Assembly (NCBI RefSeq): GCF_003609835.1 | Contig: NZ_AP017898.1 | Coordinates: 248,001-312,000 of the forward strand | Direction: 5' to 3' | DNA: 64,000 nucleotides | Source: Sphingopyxis sp. FD7 | GTDB taxonomy: Bacteria > Pseudomonadota > Alphaproteobacteria > Sphingomonadales > Sphingomonadaceae | Part shown: positions 44,854 to 54,723 of the stretch, piece after piece | How positions within the stretch are numbered: the first letter of the stretch is position 1 | Layout of the letters: the number at the start of each line of letters is the position of its first letter | The notes under the pieces: generated by a model | What the model was told of the DNA's origin: nothing | The model's database searches: none | Seen by the model: only the letters and a program-made list of their open reading frames with translations | Position numbers and translations under genes: made by a program

Positions 44854-45723
44854 ATGGCGACGCTGATGCCCCGATCGGCCGTTCGGTTGCCGCGCGCGCT
44901 ACCATCATGGCTGCGCGCGCGCGGACGTTCGCCGCGCGCGATCTGGCCGCAGCTGCTGGTCGGCCTGCTCGGCGCGCTGCTCGTGTGGCAGGCGGTGCGG
45001 CTCTTGTGGGTGCTGCTGACCCCCGTATCGCCGCTCGGCGCGTGGCAGCCGCAGACGGCAGTGATCGCCTCGCCCGCCGAACGGCGCGCGCTGTTCACCA
45101 GCCTCGATCCCTTTTTCCGTGGGGCGGCGCAGGGGCCGGCGGCGGCGACCGTCACGTCGGCTGGCCTGACCCTCTTTGGCATCAACTTGAACGAAGCGAC
45201 CGGTGGCGGTTCGGCGATCATCGCGGGCGAGGACGGAGTGCAGGCGAGCTATGCCGTCGGCGACGAGATCGCGCCGGGGTTGAAGCTCGCGGGCGTCGCC
45301 TTCGACCATGTGCTGCTCGATCGCGGCGGCGCGCGCGAAAGCCTCTTCCTCGATCAGAGCGGCGCGGCGCCGGTCGCCAGCCCCGCGACGCCGCTGCCCG
45401 CGCCGACCGCCGAGGTTGGCGCGGCGACGGCGGGCGGCGAACTGACCGCCGCGGCGATCAAGGCAGGGGTGGCTTTCGCGCCGCGCACCGAGAACGGCCG
45501 CGTCACGGGCATCGTCGTCCAGCCGCAGGGCGACGGCGCGACTTTCCGCGCCGCGGGGCTGCGGCCGGGCGACGTCATCCGGGCGGTCGGCGGCCGCCCG
45601 GTCGGATCGGCGAGCGACGCCGCCGCACTCGCCAACCAGCTCGTGCCGGGCGCGCGCATCGCGCTCGAAGTCGAACGCGGCGCCAGCGTCGTGCCCGTCG
45701 CCATCTTCCTCTCGAAGCAATAG
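44854..45723 (+). CDS. gspC: Type II secretion protein GspC
   Basis: 289 residues. A single membrane helix (about 34-55, LLVGLLGALLVWQAVRLLWVLL) is followed by the periplasmic homology region (LTLFGINLNEATGGGSAIIAGEDGVQASYAVGDEIAPG, quoted in part), a Pro/Ala linker and a C-terminal PDZ domain (VQPQGDGATFRAAGLRPGDVIRAVGGRPV). GspC connects the inner membrane platform to the secretin GspD. It is the first gene of the operon; gspD starts six bases after its stop. Confidence 0.9.
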   Translation: MATLMPRSAVRLPRALPSWLRARGRSPRAIWPQLLVGLLGALLVWQAVRLLWVLLTPVSPLGAWQPQTAVIASPAERRALFTSLDPFFRGAAQGPAAATVTSAGLTLFGINLNEATGGGSAIIAGEDGVQASYAVGDEIAPGLKLAGVAFDHVLLDRGGARESLFLDQSGAAPVASPATPLPAPTAEVGAATAGGELTAAAIKAGVAFAPRTENGRVTGIVVQPQGDGATFRAAGLRPGDVIRAVGGRPVGSASDAAALANQLVPGARIALEVERGASVVPVAIFLSKQ

Positions 45724-45728
45724 GTATT

Positions 45729-47927
45729 ATGCGTCTCAAACTGTCCCTGATGCTCGCCGCCGCGCTCATTTCCGCAAGCCCCGCGTCGGCGATCGCGCAA
45801 TATACGCTGAACGTGCGCGACGCCGATATTCGCGCTTTCATCCAGGATGCGGCGCGGATCACCGGGCGCACCTTCGTCATCGACGGGCGCGTCAACGGCA
45901 AGGTGTCGGTCGTCACCGACCGGCCGCTGTCGCGCAGCGAGTATTTCGAGATTTTCCTCGCGACCCTGCGCTCCAACGGTCTGGTCGCGGTGCCGGGACC
46001 GAACGGCAGCTACCGCGTCCAGCCGATCGACGGCGCCGCGGCGCAGCCGGGCCGCATCGGCAGCGGCGGCGCGGCGCAGAACCAGTTCGTCACCGAAATC
46101 ATCCGCCTCAAGCATATCGACGCGGTGGCGGCGGTCGAAACATTGCGCCCGCTGGTCAGCGCGCAGGGCTCGCTCACCGCCAACCGCAACGCCAACAGCC
46201 TGGTGGTCGCCGACTTCGCCGACAATATCCGCCGCATCCGCGCGCTCGCCGCGAGCATCGACCGCGACAGCTCGACCAGCCAGATCGTCACGCTCAAAAA
46301 TGCCGGCGCGCGCGAGATCGCCGCCGCGCTGCAGGCGCTGGTCCCCGCGGCGGGCGAGGGTGCGCGCGCGCCCGTCGCGATCGTGCCGATCGACAGCAGC
46401 AACGCGATTGCGCTGCGCGGCGATCAGGCGCTTGTGACGCGCTTCGTCGCGATGGCGAACGAACTCGACGCCAAGGCGGCGGGCGGCACCGAGCTGCGCG
46501 TCTACTGGCTCGAACATGCCAATGCCGAAACCTTGCTGCCGACGCTGCAACAGCTGATCGGCGGCGGAAGCGACCCGGCGCAAAAGGCGGGGTTGCCGCC
46601 TGCATCATCATCGTCTTCCGACGGTGGCAGCAATGCCGCGCCCGCCGCCGCAGCGCCCGCGTCCGCCTCAACCGGCGCCGGGGGGACGGGCAGCATCTCG
46701 ACGCGCGGCCCGGCGATCGTCACACGCTATGAGGGCGCCAACGCGATCATCGTCGCGGCGAACAGCGAAGTGCAACGGATGCTCGGCGAGCTGATCCGTC
46801 AGCTCGACGCGCGGCGTCAGCAGGTGCTGGTCGAGGCGATCGTCGTCGAAATCGGCGACGATGCGGCAAAGCGGCTCGGCGTCCAGTTCCTGCTCGGCGG
46901 CAAGAATATCCCCTTCGTCGCGACCAGCTACAGCAATGCCTCGCCCAATATCCTCACGCTGGGCGGCGCCTATGCTTCGACGCAAATCACCGAGGAAACG
47001 ACGACGACCGACGGCACCACCGTCGTCACCCAGACGACGAGCGCGCTCGGCGATGCCTTGCAGGAAGCGGCGGCGGCGCAGCTGCTTTCGGCGACCGGCG
47101 GCTTCGCGGGTTTTGCGGGCGACATCGGCAAGAACACGATCTTCGGCGCGATCATCAACGCGGTGAAATCGGACACGACGTCGAACCTGCTCGCGACCCC
47201 GCATATCGTGACGCTCGACAATCAGCCTGCCAAGTTCCTTGTCGGACAGGATGTGCCGATCACCACCGGCGAACAGCTGGGCGACAATTTCGAAAACGCC
47301 TTCCGCACCGTCCAGCGCGAAGAGGTGGGCATCAAGCTGGAAGTGACGCCGCAGGTCAATGGCGCGGGCGAAGTGAAGATGTTCCTGCGCCAGGAAGTGT
47401 CGAGCGTCGCGGGCCCGGTGTCCTCGCGCAACAGCGACCTCATCCTCAACAAGCGGTCGTTCGAGACGGTGCTCACGGTCGACGATGGCGAAATCCTTGC
47501 GATCGGCGGACTGCTCAACGATGATGAGCGTCGGACGATCGAACGCATTCCGCTTTTGAGCGATATTCCGCTGCTCGGCGAACTGTTCAAATCGCGGAGC
47601 CGCACGCGGTCGAAAACCAATCTGATGGTCTTCATCCGCCCGACGATCCTGAAAAGCCGCGCGGACAATGCCGCGCTCACCGCGCGCCGCTATGGCTATA
47701 TCCGCAATTTCCAGCTCGAACGAAACCCCGATGTCGAACCCGCGATCGACACGCTGGTGCGCGATTATATGGGGACGACGCCGCCGTCGCCGCCGACCCC
47801 GGACGACGTCACCGTCGGCCCGGTCAATCTGCCCGCGCTGCGCGGCGCGGACGGCGCGGTGATCCAGACCGACGTGCCGCCATCGGTTTCCGAGGCCCCC
47901 GCCCCTCCCACCGGAGACATTCCGTGA
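45729..47927 (+). CDS. gspD: Type II secretion secretin GspD
   Basis: 732 residues with a signal peptide (MRLKLSLMLAAALISASPASAIAQ). The N0-N3 domains (YTLNVRDADIRAFIQDAARITGRTF; IIRLKHIDAVAAVETLRPLV; two further modules, one with a Ser/Ala-rich insert near residues 290-315) precede the secretin domain (LVEAIVVEIGDDAAKRLGVQF, LLATPHIVTLDNQPAKFLVGQDVPI, LTVDDGEILAIGGLLNDDE, RTRSKTNLMVFIRPTIL). It forms the outer membrane pore. ATG 45729 starts the signal peptide; the frame is open further up inside gspC. Confidence 0.95.
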   Translation: MRLKLSLMLAAALISASPASAIAQYTLNVRDADIRAFIQDAARITGRTFVIDGRVNGKVSVVTDRPLSRSEYFEIFLATLRSNGLVAVPGPNGSYRVQPIDGAAAQPGRIGSGGAAQNQFVTEIIRLKHIDAVAAVETLRPLVSAQGSLTANRNANSLVVADFADNIRRIRALAASIDRDSSTSQIVTLKNAGAREIAAALQALVPAAGEGARAPVAIVPIDSSNAIALRGDQALVTRFVAMANELDAKAAGGTELRVYWLEHANAETLLPTLQQLIGGGSDPAQKAGLPPASSSSSDGGSNAAPAAAAPASASTGAGGTGSISTRGPAIVTRYEGANAIIVAANSEVQRMLGELIRQLDARRQQVLVEAIVVEIGDDAAKRLGVQFLLGGKNIPFVATSYSNASPNILTLGGAYASTQITEETTTTDGTTVVTQTTSALGDALQEAAAAQLLSATGGFAGFAGDIGKNTIFGAIINAVKSDTTSNLLATPHIVTLDNQPAKFLVGQDVPITTGEQLGDNFENAFRTVQREEVGIKLEVTPQVNGAGEVKMFLRQEVSSVAGPVSSRNSDLILNKRSFETVLTVDDGEILAIGGLLNDDERRTIERIPLLSDIPLLGELFKSRSRTRSKTNLMVFIRPTILKSRADNAALTARRYGYIRNFQLERNPDVEPAIDTLVRDYMGTTPPSPPTPDDVTVGPVNLPALRGADGAVIQTDVPPSVSEAPAPPTGDIP

Positions 47928-49417
47928 GCGACAGCGAACCGGCCGCGCCCGCAACGGCGCCGGTCGACATCCCCTATGGTTTTGCGCGCGCGCATGGCGT
48001 CGTCATCGCGCCGGGTGACGACGGCGTCTGGCTCGCGACCCTGCGCGAAGGCAGCGATCCGGCGGTGCTGATCGAGGTCAAGCGCCACCTCGCGCAGCCG
48101 CTGCGCGTCGCGACCGCCGATGCCGCCGATTTCGACCGGCTGCTCTCGGACCATTATGCGGTCGACAGCTCGGCGGCGGCGATGGCGGGGGCGGTTGGCG
48201 GCGACGGGCTCGACCTCGGCATCCCCAGCGCCGAAGACCTGCTCGACAGCGCCGACGACGCCCCCGCGATCCGCCTGATCAACGCGATCATCGCCGAAGC
48301 GGTGCGGCAGGGGGTCAGCGACATCCATATCGAGCCCTATGAAAGCGGGCTGGTCGTGCGGATGCGCGCCGACGGCGTGCTGCGCGAGCATCTCAGGATG
48401 CCGCCGCACGTCGCGCCGGTTGTTGTCAGCCGCATCAAGGTGATGGCGCGGCTCGACATCGCCGAACGCCGCGTGCCGCAGGACGGGCGCATCGCGCTGA
48501 CGCTCGCGGGCAAGGCGGTCGATGTGCGCGTTTCGACGCTCCCCAGCCGCGCGGGCGAGCGCGTCGTGATGCGTATCCTCGACAAGGAGGCCGCCGGGAT
48601 CGACTTCGACATACTCGGCCTGACGGGCGAGGCGGACCGGATCTTGCGCGAGGCGCTGGCCGAACCCAATGGCATCATCCTCGTCACCGGGCCGACCGGA
48701 TCGGGCAAGACGACGACGCTCTATGCGGCGCTCAAACAGCTCAACGACGGCCAGCGCAATATCCTGACGGTCGAAGACCCGGTCGAATATGCCGTCGATG
48801 GCGTCGGGCAGACACAGGTGAACGCCAAGGTCGGGCTCGATTTCGCCGCGGGACTGCGCGCGATCCTGCGCCAGGATCCCGATGTCGTGATGGTCGGCGA
48901 AATCCGCGACCGCGAGACCGCCGACATTGCGGTGCAGGCCTCGCTCACCGGTCATCTCGTGCTCTCGACCGTCCACACCAATGATGCGGTGGGGGCGATC
49001 ACGCGCCTGAAAGATTTGAAGGTCGAACCTTTCCTGCTTGCCTCGACCCTGCGCGCGGTGATCGCGCAGCGGCTGGTGCGCAAGCTGTGCGACCAGTGCC
49101 GCGAACCGGTGCAGGCCGACAACAGCATCGCCGCGATGCTGGGGCTCGACATCGGCACCGTCATCTGGCGGCCGAAGGGGTGCGAGGCGTGCGGCGGCAC
49201 CGGTTTCAAGGGCCGCATCGGCGTGTTCGAGGCGATCAGGGTCGACGAGACGGTGCGCCGCTATATCTACGCCGGCGGCGACGAAGCGATGATCGCGAAG
49301 CACGCCTTTCTGAAATCGCCGACGCTCGCTTCGGCGGCGCGCGCGATGGTCGCGAAGGGGCTGACGACCGCCGAGGAAGCAATCCGTGTCGCGCGGCGCG
49401 AGGATGTCGATGCCTGA
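47924..49417 (+). CDS. gspE: Type II secretion ATPase GspE
   Basis: 497 residues. Walker A GPTGSGKTTTLYA (lysine about 262), the Asp box LTVEDPVEY, Walker B DPDVVMVGEIRDRETADIAVQA and the His box STVHTNDAVGAI are intact. A C-terminal zinc module has CDQC and CEAC. It powers pseudopilus assembly from the cytoplasmic face. The GTG start overlaps the gspD stop by four bases (GTGA). Confidence 0.95.
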   Translation: MSDSEPAAPATAPVDIPYGFARAHGVVIAPGDDGVWLATLREGSDPAVLIEVKRHLAQPLRVATADAADFDRLLSDHYAVDSSAAAMAGAVGGDGLDLGIPSAEDLLDSADDAPAIRLINAIIAEAVRQGVSDIHIEPYESGLVVRMRADGVLREHLRMPPHVAPVVVSRIKVMARLDIAERRVPQDGRIALTLAGKAVDVRVSTLPSRAGERVVMRILDKEAAGIDFDILGLTGEADRILREALAEPNGIILVTGPTGSGKTTTLYAALKQLNDGQRNILTVEDPVEYAVDGVGQTQVNAKVGLDFAAGLRAILRQDPDVVMVGEIRDRETADIAVQASLTGHLVLSTVHTNDAVGAITRLKDLKVEPFLLASTLRAVIAQRLVRKLCDQCREPVQADNSIAAMLGLDIGTVIWRPKGCEACGGTGFKGRIGVFEAIRVDETVRRYIYAGGDEAMIAKHAFLKSPTLASAARAMVAKGLTTAEEAIRVARREDVDA

Positions 49418-50627
49418 TTATCGCTATGTGGCGATCGATCCCGCAGGCCGCGAGCGCAAGGGGCGGCTGACCGCCGCGAACGACGATGCCGCGCGCGCCA
49501 GCCTGGTCGCGCGCAAGTTCCACATCGTCGCGGTCGAGGTGGCGGGAACGAAGGCGACGTCGGGCCGCTCGCTGCTCGCCTTTCGCAAGGACCGTCTCGG
49601 CCGCAAGGAACTGGCGCTGTTCACGCGCCAGCTCGCGACGCTCGCCGAAGTCGCGCCGCTCGAAGAGGCGCTGCGCACCTTGACGCGCCAGAGCGAGGCC
49701 GAAAGCGCGCGCGCGGTGATCGGCGATGTCCACGCCGGGCTGCTCGAAGGGCGCCGCCTTGCCGACGCGATGGCGCGCCAGCCGGCGAGCTTTCCGCCGC
49801 TCTATCGCGCGATGGTCGCGGCGGGCGAAACGACGGGCAGCCTGACAGTGATCCTCGCGCGCCTCGCCGACCTGCTCGAACGCCAGGCCGAGGTGCGCGG
49901 CAAGCTGATCGCCGCGCTCGCTTATCCGATCGTGCTCGCGGTCGTCGCGATCGGCGTCGTCGCGGCGCTGATGATCTTTGTCGTTCCGCGCGTCGTCGAA
50001 CAATTCACCGACACCGGCCAGCAATTGCCCTTTCTGACGCGCGCGGTGATCGGCGTGTCCAGCTTTGCCGCGAACTGGTGGTGGCTGATCGCGCTGCTGA
50101 TGGCCGCCGCGGCGTTCGGCTGGGTGGCGGCGATGCGGCGGCCGGCGTTCAAGGCGCGCGTCGATGCGCGGCTCTTGCGCCTGCCGCTGCTCGGCCGCCT
50201 GCTCCGCGATCTTTACGCTGCGCGCTTTGCCCGCACGCTCGCGACGATGGTGTCGAGCCGCCTGCCGCTCGTCGAAGGGCTGCGCCTGACCTTGCCGACG
50301 ATCCGCAACGCCGCGCTCGCGGGGGCGACCGCGACGATCGTCGATCAGGTGCGCGCGGGCGGCAGCCTGTCGGCGGCGCTCCGCGATGCCGGGGTGTTTC
50401 CGCCGCTGCTCGTTTACATGACCGCGAGCGGCGAAAGCGCCGGGCGGCTGGAGGTGATGCTCGAACGCGCGGCCGATTATCTGGAGCGCGAGTTCGACCG
50501 TTTCACCGCCGCGTCGATGGCGCTTCTCGAACCTGTCATAATCGTCGTTATGGGGTCATGCGTGGCTCTCATCATCCTCGCCATTCTGCTGCCGATCCTT
50601 CAGTTGCAGAATCTAGCCGGACTGTAA
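49410..50627 (+). CDS. gspF: Type II secretion inner membrane protein GspF
   Basis: 405 residues. Two T2SF domains, each ending in membrane helices, with FTRQLATLAEVAPLEEALRTL and FARTLATMVSSRLPLVEGL as the paired signatures and MTASGESAGRLEVMLERAADYLEREFD before the last helix. It is the platform protein around which the pseudopilus assembles. ATG 49410 is six bases after GAGG and overlaps gspE by eight bases; ATG 49404 is possible. Confidence 0.93.
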   Translation: MPDYRYVAIDPAGRERKGRLTAANDDAARASLVARKFHIVAVEVAGTKATSGRSLLAFRKDRLGRKELALFTRQLATLAEVAPLEEALRTLTRQSEAESARAVIGDVHAGLLEGRRLADAMARQPASFPPLYRAMVAAGETTGSLTVILARLADLLERQAEVRGKLIAALAYPIVLAVVAIGVVAALMIFVVPRVVEQFTDTGQQLPFLTRAVIGVSSFAANWWWLIALLMAAAAFGWVAAMRRPAFKARVDARLLRLPLLGRLLRDLYAARFARTLATMVSSRLPLVEGLRLTLPTIRNAALAGATATIVDQVRAGGSLSAALRDAGVFPPLLVYMTASGESAGRLEVMLERAADYLEREFDRFTAASMALLEPVIIVVMGSCVALIILAILLPILQLQNLAGL

Positions 50628-50630
50628 TAA

Positions 50631-51137
50631 ATGTCGCTGATGCAGCTTTTCCTTCGCCTGATGCTCGACACCTCCTTTTCAGGAGCGGGTCGTCCGCCGG
50701 TTTCCCGTCGCCGCCAAAGGGACGAGCGCGGTTTCACGCTGACCGAACTGATGGTCGTCATCTTCATCATCGGGCTGCTCGCGACGGTGGTGATGATCAA
50801 CGTCCTGCCCAGCCAGGATCGCGCGATGGTGACGAAGGCCAAGGCCGACATTGCGACGCTCGAAACCGCGCTGGAGCAATATCGGCTCGACAATCTGAGC
50901 TATCCGGCCTCGACCGACGGGCTGAATGCGCTGGTCACCCCGCCGCCCGCGCTCGCGCAGCCCGAACGCTATCGCCGCGGCGGTTATATCAAGAAGCTGC
51001 CCGAGGATCCGTGGGGCCGCCCCTATAATTATCAGGCGCCCGGGCCGAACGGCAAGGCGTTCGACGTCTGGTCGCTCGGCGCCGACGGCGCCCCTGGCGG
51101 GACCGACGAGAATGCGGATATTCGCAGCGAGGGCTGA
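50631..51137 (+). CDS. gspG: Major pseudopilin GspG
   Basis: 168 residues as annotated. The prepilin peptidase site is RDERG/FTLTELMVVIFIIGLLATVV with Glu at position 5 of the mature protein. The C-terminal part (LPEDPWGRPYNYQAPG, FDVWSLGADGAPGGTDENADI) is the calcium-binding globular region of GspG. The leader is about 34 residues, long for this family; ATGs at 50640 or 50661 could give a shorter one. Confidence 0.93.
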   Translation: MSLMQLFLRLMLDTSFSGAGRPPVSRRRQRDERGFTLTELMVVIFIIGLLATVVMINVLPSQDRAMVTKAKADIATLETALEQYRLDNLSYPASTDGLNALVTPPPALAQPERYRRGGYIKKLPEDPWGRPYNYQAPGPNGKAFDVWSLGADGAPGGTDENADIRSEG

Positions 51138-51600
51138 AGCCCGCGCGCGCGCGCGTCCCGACGCCAACGGATTCACGCTGGTCGAACTGATGGTCGTGCT
51201 CGCGATACTGGCGCTCGCGGCGGCCGCGGTGGTGCTGACGATCCCCGGCGAGGAACGCAGCGTGCGCAGCGAGGCCGACCGGCTCGCCGCGCGCCTCGCC
51301 GCCGCGCGCGACGTCGCGGTGATCGAGGGGCGCAGCGTCGCGGTGCGCTTCGCGCCGTCGGGTTACGGCTTTGAACGGCGGATCGCGGGCGAATGGCAGC
51401 CGCTGCCCGGCCGCCCCTTTGAACAGCGGAGCTGGCCCGCCGAGGTGTCCTTTTCGGCCGAGGGCGGGCAGGCGGTCGCGCGCATCCTGTTCGATCGCGT
51501 CGGCACCAGTCCGACACCGCAGGCGGTGATCCTGTCGGGCGGCGATGCGCGCGAAATCGTCCGCGTGTCGGCGACGGGGGAGGTCAGCCGTGGGCGCTGA
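51112..51600 (+). CDS. gspH: Minor pseudopilin GspH
   Basis: 162 residues. A basic Ala/Arg leader of 20 residues ends in DANG/FTLVELMVVLAILALAAAAVV. The globular part (RLAARLAAARDVAVIEGRSVAVRF, GYGFERRIAGEWQPL) fits the GspH fold. Its ATG lies 26 bases inside the end of gspG in another frame, so the two are tightly coupled. Confidence 0.88.
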   Translation: MRIFAARAEARARARPDANGFTLVELMVVLAILALAAAAVVLTIPGEERSVRSEADRLAARLAAARDVAVIEGRSVAVRFAPSGYGFERRIAGEWQPLPGRPFEQRSWPAEVSFSAEGGQAVARILFDRVGTSPTPQAVILSGGDAREIVRVSATGEVSRGR

Positions 51601-51967
51601 CGGGCCGCATCGGGGCGAAGGCGGCTTCACCCTGCTCGAAATGCTGGTGGCGCTCAGCATCATCAGCATCGCCGCGCTGACGCTCGTGCGGCTCGACGCC
51701 TATGCGGTGCGCACCGCGGGCGACCTCGATGTCAGCACCGTCGCGGGCATCGTCGCGCAGAATCGCGCGGTCGAGCTGTGGACCGACCCCGCGCCGCCGA
51801 CGATCGGCAACAGCGCGATCGGCGTCGCCAACGCCGGGCGCAACTGGCGCATCGATCAGCGCGTGACGAAGACCGCCGACGCCGCGCTGCTGCGCATCGA
51901 CCTGCTCGTCCGGCCCGAAGGCGGCGGCGGGCAGGCGGCGCTGACGATCATCCGGCCCGCGCGATGA
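51590..51967 (+). CDS. gspI: Minor pseudopilin GspI
   Basis: 125 residues. The leader VGADGPHRGEGG is followed by FTLLEMLVALSIISIAALTLV. The body with NRAVELWTD and the short beta-rich tail fits GspI. GTG 51590 follows GGGGGAGG (51577-51583) and overlaps the end of gspH. Confidence 0.88.
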   Translation: MGADGPHRGEGGFTLLEMLVALSIISIAALTLVRLDAYAVRTAGDLDVSTVAGIVAQNRAVELWTDPAPPTIGNSAIGVANAGRNWRIDQRVTKTADAALLRIDLLVRPEGGGGQAALTIIRPAR

Positions 51968-52575
51968 ACGATCAACGCGGCTTCACCCTCGTCGAGATGC
52001 TCGTTGCGCTGTCGCTGTTCGCGGCGATCGCGGCGATGGGCGTCGGCCTGCTTCGCAGCAGCATCGACACGCAGGATGCGGTGCAGGAGCGGCTCAAGGG
52101 GATGAGCGGGATGAACCGCGTGCGCGCGGTGATGGCGAACGATCTGGCGCAGTCAGTGCAGCGCCCGACGCGAGGGCCGGCGGGCGAGGCGGTGCCGGCG
52201 TTCGTCGGGACCGCGACCGGCTTTGCCTTTGTCCATGCGGGCGCGGCAGCATTGGAGGGCAGCCCGCGGCCCGCGGTCGAGCGCGTCGGCTATGCGCTCG
52301 TCGGCGGCGAATGGCGCCGCGCGACGCAGCCGATGCTCGACGGCACCGCGCTGGGCGAGGGCGACCGGCTGCTGGACGCGGTGGCGGCGGCGCGGGTGCG
52401 CTATCGCGACGCGGCGGGGAGCTGGAGCGAGAGCTGGACGTCCGAACCGGGCGACCGCCTGCCGCGCGCGGTCGAGGTGCGGATCAGCCGCACGGGCCGC
52501 GCGCCGCTGACGATGCTGTTCCTCACCGCGCCGACCTTGCTCCCGCCGCCTGCAATCGCGGGGGAGGCGCCATGA
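51964..52575 (+). CDS. gspJ: Minor pseudopilin GspJ
   Basis: 203 residues. A very short leader, MNDQRG, is followed by FTLVEMLVALSLFAAIAAMGVGLL. The body (RVRAVMANDLAQSVQRPTR, RVGYALVGGEWRR, YRDAAGSWSESWTSE) matches GspJ, which forms the pseudopilus tip with GspI and GspK. The ATG overlaps the gspI stop (ATGA). Confidence 0.9.
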   Translation: MNDQRGFTLVEMLVALSLFAAIAAMGVGLLRSSIDTQDAVQERLKGMSGMNRVRAVMANDLAQSVQRPTRGPAGEAVPAFVGTATGFAFVHAGAAALEGSPRPAVERVGYALVGGEWRRATQPMLDGTALGEGDRLLDAVAAARVRYRDAAGSWSESWTSEPGDRLPRAVEVRISRTGRAPLTMLFLTAPTLLPPPAIAGEAP

Positions 52576-53576
52576 CACCCTCGCCGGGCGAACGCGGCGC
52601 GGCCTTGCTCAGCGTCCTGCTGCTCGTCGCCGTGATGGCGGTGATCGCGGCGACCGCGCTCGACCGGCTGACGCTGGCGACGCGGATCGCGGGCAGCGCG
52701 GCGACGGTCGATCAGGGGCGCGCCTACAGCTTCGCTGCCGAACAGATTGCGCTCGGCCGCGTCGCCGATCTGGTCGGGCGCGATCCGGCGAAACTGACGC
52801 TCGCGGGCGACTGGCTGGGGCGCGATTTCGTGCTGCCGCTGCCCGGCGGCGAAGGCCGCGCGCGGCTGACCGACGCCAACAATTGCTTCAACCTCAACAG
52901 CCTGGTCGCCGAAACGGTGCCGGGGCGCCTGACGCAGCGCATGGGGGCGCAGCGGCAATTCGCGGCGCTGATGACCCTCATCGGCATCGAGGACGGCGAG
53001 GCGCAGGCGATCGCGGGCGCCACCGCCGACTGGATCGACAGCGACAGCAATGAAGGACGGCTCGGCGCCGAGGACAATGTCTATCGCGCGATGCCCGGCG
53101 CCTATCTGCCCGCGAACCGCAAGATGGCGCATGTCAGCGAGCTGCGCGCGGTGCGCGGGGTGAGCGCCAAAATCTACGCGCGGCTGGAACCCTGGGTCTG
53201 CGTGCTGCCCTCGACCGACCCGGTAAAGCTCAACGTCAACACGCTCGCCGCCGGACAGGCGCCGCTCGTCGCGATGCTGTGGCCCGGCGAAATCGATCTT
53301 GCGACGGCGCGGGCGGCGCTAGCCGCGCGGCCCGCGGGCGGCTATGGCAGCAGCGTACGATTCTGGGAGGCGCCGGCGTTCGATCGCCGCAAGCCGCCGA
53401 CCGATGTCGCCGAGCAGGCGGCGGTGACGAGCCGCTGGCTGATGCTGACGACGAATGTGACGATGGGGGACGGGTTCTTGACGGCAGTTTCGCTCATCGA
53501 CGCCAATGGCGGCGCGCCATCGGCCGGCATGGCCCCGCCCGTGATCGTGCGCCGCGACTGGGGCGAGAGCGACTGA
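52572..53576 (+). CDS. gspK: Minor pseudopilin GspK
   Basis: 334 residues. Leader MTPSPGERG is followed by AALLSVLLLVAVMAVIAATAL without the position-5 Glu, as usual for GspK. The large alpha domain includes DANNCFNLNSLV, IEDGEAQAIAGATADWIDSD and SELRAVRGVSAKIYARLEPWVCVLP, and NVNTLAAGQAPLVAML near the end. It caps the pseudopilus tip. The ATG overlaps gspJ by four bases. Confidence 0.92.
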   Translation: MTPSPGERGAALLSVLLLVAVMAVIAATALDRLTLATRIAGSAATVDQGRAYSFAAEQIALGRVADLVGRDPAKLTLAGDWLGRDFVLPLPGGEGRARLTDANNCFNLNSLVAETVPGRLTQRMGAQRQFAALMTLIGIEDGEAQAIAGATADWIDSDSNEGRLGAEDNVYRAMPGAYLPANRKMAHVSELRAVRGVSAKIYARLEPWVCVLPSTDPVKLNVNTLAAGQAPLVAMLWPGEIDLATARAALAARPAGGYGSSVRFWEAPAFDRRKPPTDVAEQAAVTSRWLMLTTNVTMGDGFLTAVSLIDANGGAPSAGMAPPVIVRRDWGESD

Positions 53577-53577
53577 C

Positions 53578-54723
53578 GTGACGCGCACCCTGCTGATCTG
53601 GCTGCCCCCCGTGACGGCGCTCGCGAACGACGATGCCGCCCCCGCCGCGTGGCTGCGCGTCGACGACGGCCTCGTCGTCGACAGCGGACAGGATGATGGC
53701 TGGGTCGCCGATTGGGAAAAGCGGGGCGACGACGGCCCCGACGACCGGCTGGTCGCGCTGGCGCCCGCGTGCGACGTCCCGCTGCGCTGGCACCATTATC
53801 CCGACGCGGCCCCGGCGCAGGCCGCCGCCGCAGCGCGGATCGACGCGCTGAGGGACAGTCTGGGCGATGCGGCGGCGCTGCATGTCGTCGCGGGACAGCC
53901 CGCCGGGATGGGGCAAGCGGTGCCCGTGGCGGTGACGACCCATGCGGCGATGACGGCGTGGACCGGCTGGCTGGCCGCGCGCGGGCTGACCGCGGCCGCG
54001 ATCATTCCGGCCGCCGCCGCGGTGCCGCCGCCCGAAGCCGACAGCCTGTGGGCGGCCGAGCTGGGGGGTGAGCGGATCATCCGGTCGGCCGACCGCGCCT
54101 GGGCGTCGGACCCCGAACTCGACCCGCTGATCGCGGGCCATCACGATGTCGCGCCGCTCGATGCCGAAGCGATGCGCAACGCGCTGCTGCTCACGCTCGC
54201 GGCGCCGCCGCTCGACCTGTTGAGCGGCGCATGGAAGCCGAAGCGCCGCTGGGCGGTCGATCCGGCGATGCTGCGGCTCGCGCGGCGGCTGGCGATCGCG
54301 CTGGTCGTGGCGAGCGTTGCGGTGCCGCTCGTTTACGCGCTGCGTCTGTCGGCCGACACGAGCCGCGCCGACGAGGCGGTGGTCGCAATGGCGAAGAAAG
54401 CGGGGGTGGCCGCATCCGACGCCAGCGCGGCGGAGACCGAAATCGACCGTCGGCTCGCCGCGGCGGGGGGCGGGCCGCTCGCCTTTTCGGTGCCCGCTTC
54501 GGCGCTGTACGACGCGATGCGCGACGCGCCGGGCGTGTCGCTGAAAACGCTGTCGCACCGCACCGACGGCACGCTGACGACGACGCTCGCGGCGCCGCGC
54601 GTCGACGACATCAACCAGGTTTTGCTGGCGCTGCAAGCGCGCGGCTATCGCATCACCGCGCAGCCGATGGCGGGGACCGACGGGCAGCAGATGGCCAATA
54701 TCACGATCCGGGCGGTGCCATGA
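53578..54723 (+). CDS. gspL: Type II secretion protein GspL
   Basis: 381 residues. An N-terminal cytoplasmic actin-like domain (about 1-235) begins TRTLLIWLPP; one membrane helix (about 240-258, LAIALVVASVAVPLVYAL) leads to a periplasmic ferredoxin-like domain (FSVPASALYDAMRDAPGVSLKTLSHR). It links GspE to the membrane platform with GspM. GTG 53578 overlaps nothing but begins one base after the gspK stop. Confidence 0.88.
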   Translation: MTRTLLIWLPPVTALANDDAAPAAWLRVDDGLVVDSGQDDGWVADWEKRGDDGPDDRLVALAPACDVPLRWHHYPDAAPAQAAAAARIDALRDSLGDAAALHVVAGQPAGMGQAVPVAVTTHAAMTAWTGWLAARGLTAAAIIPAAAAVPPPEADSLWAAELGGERIIRSADRAWASDPELDPLIAGHHDVAPLDAEAMRNALLLTLAAPPLDLLSGAWKPKRRWAVDPAMLRLARRLAIALVVASVAVPLVYALRLSADTSRADEAVVAMAKKAGVAASDASAAETEIDRRLAAAGGGPLAFSVPASALYDAMRDAPGVSLKTLSHRTDGTLTTTLAAPRVDDINQVLLALQARGYRITAQPMAGTDGQQMANITIRAVP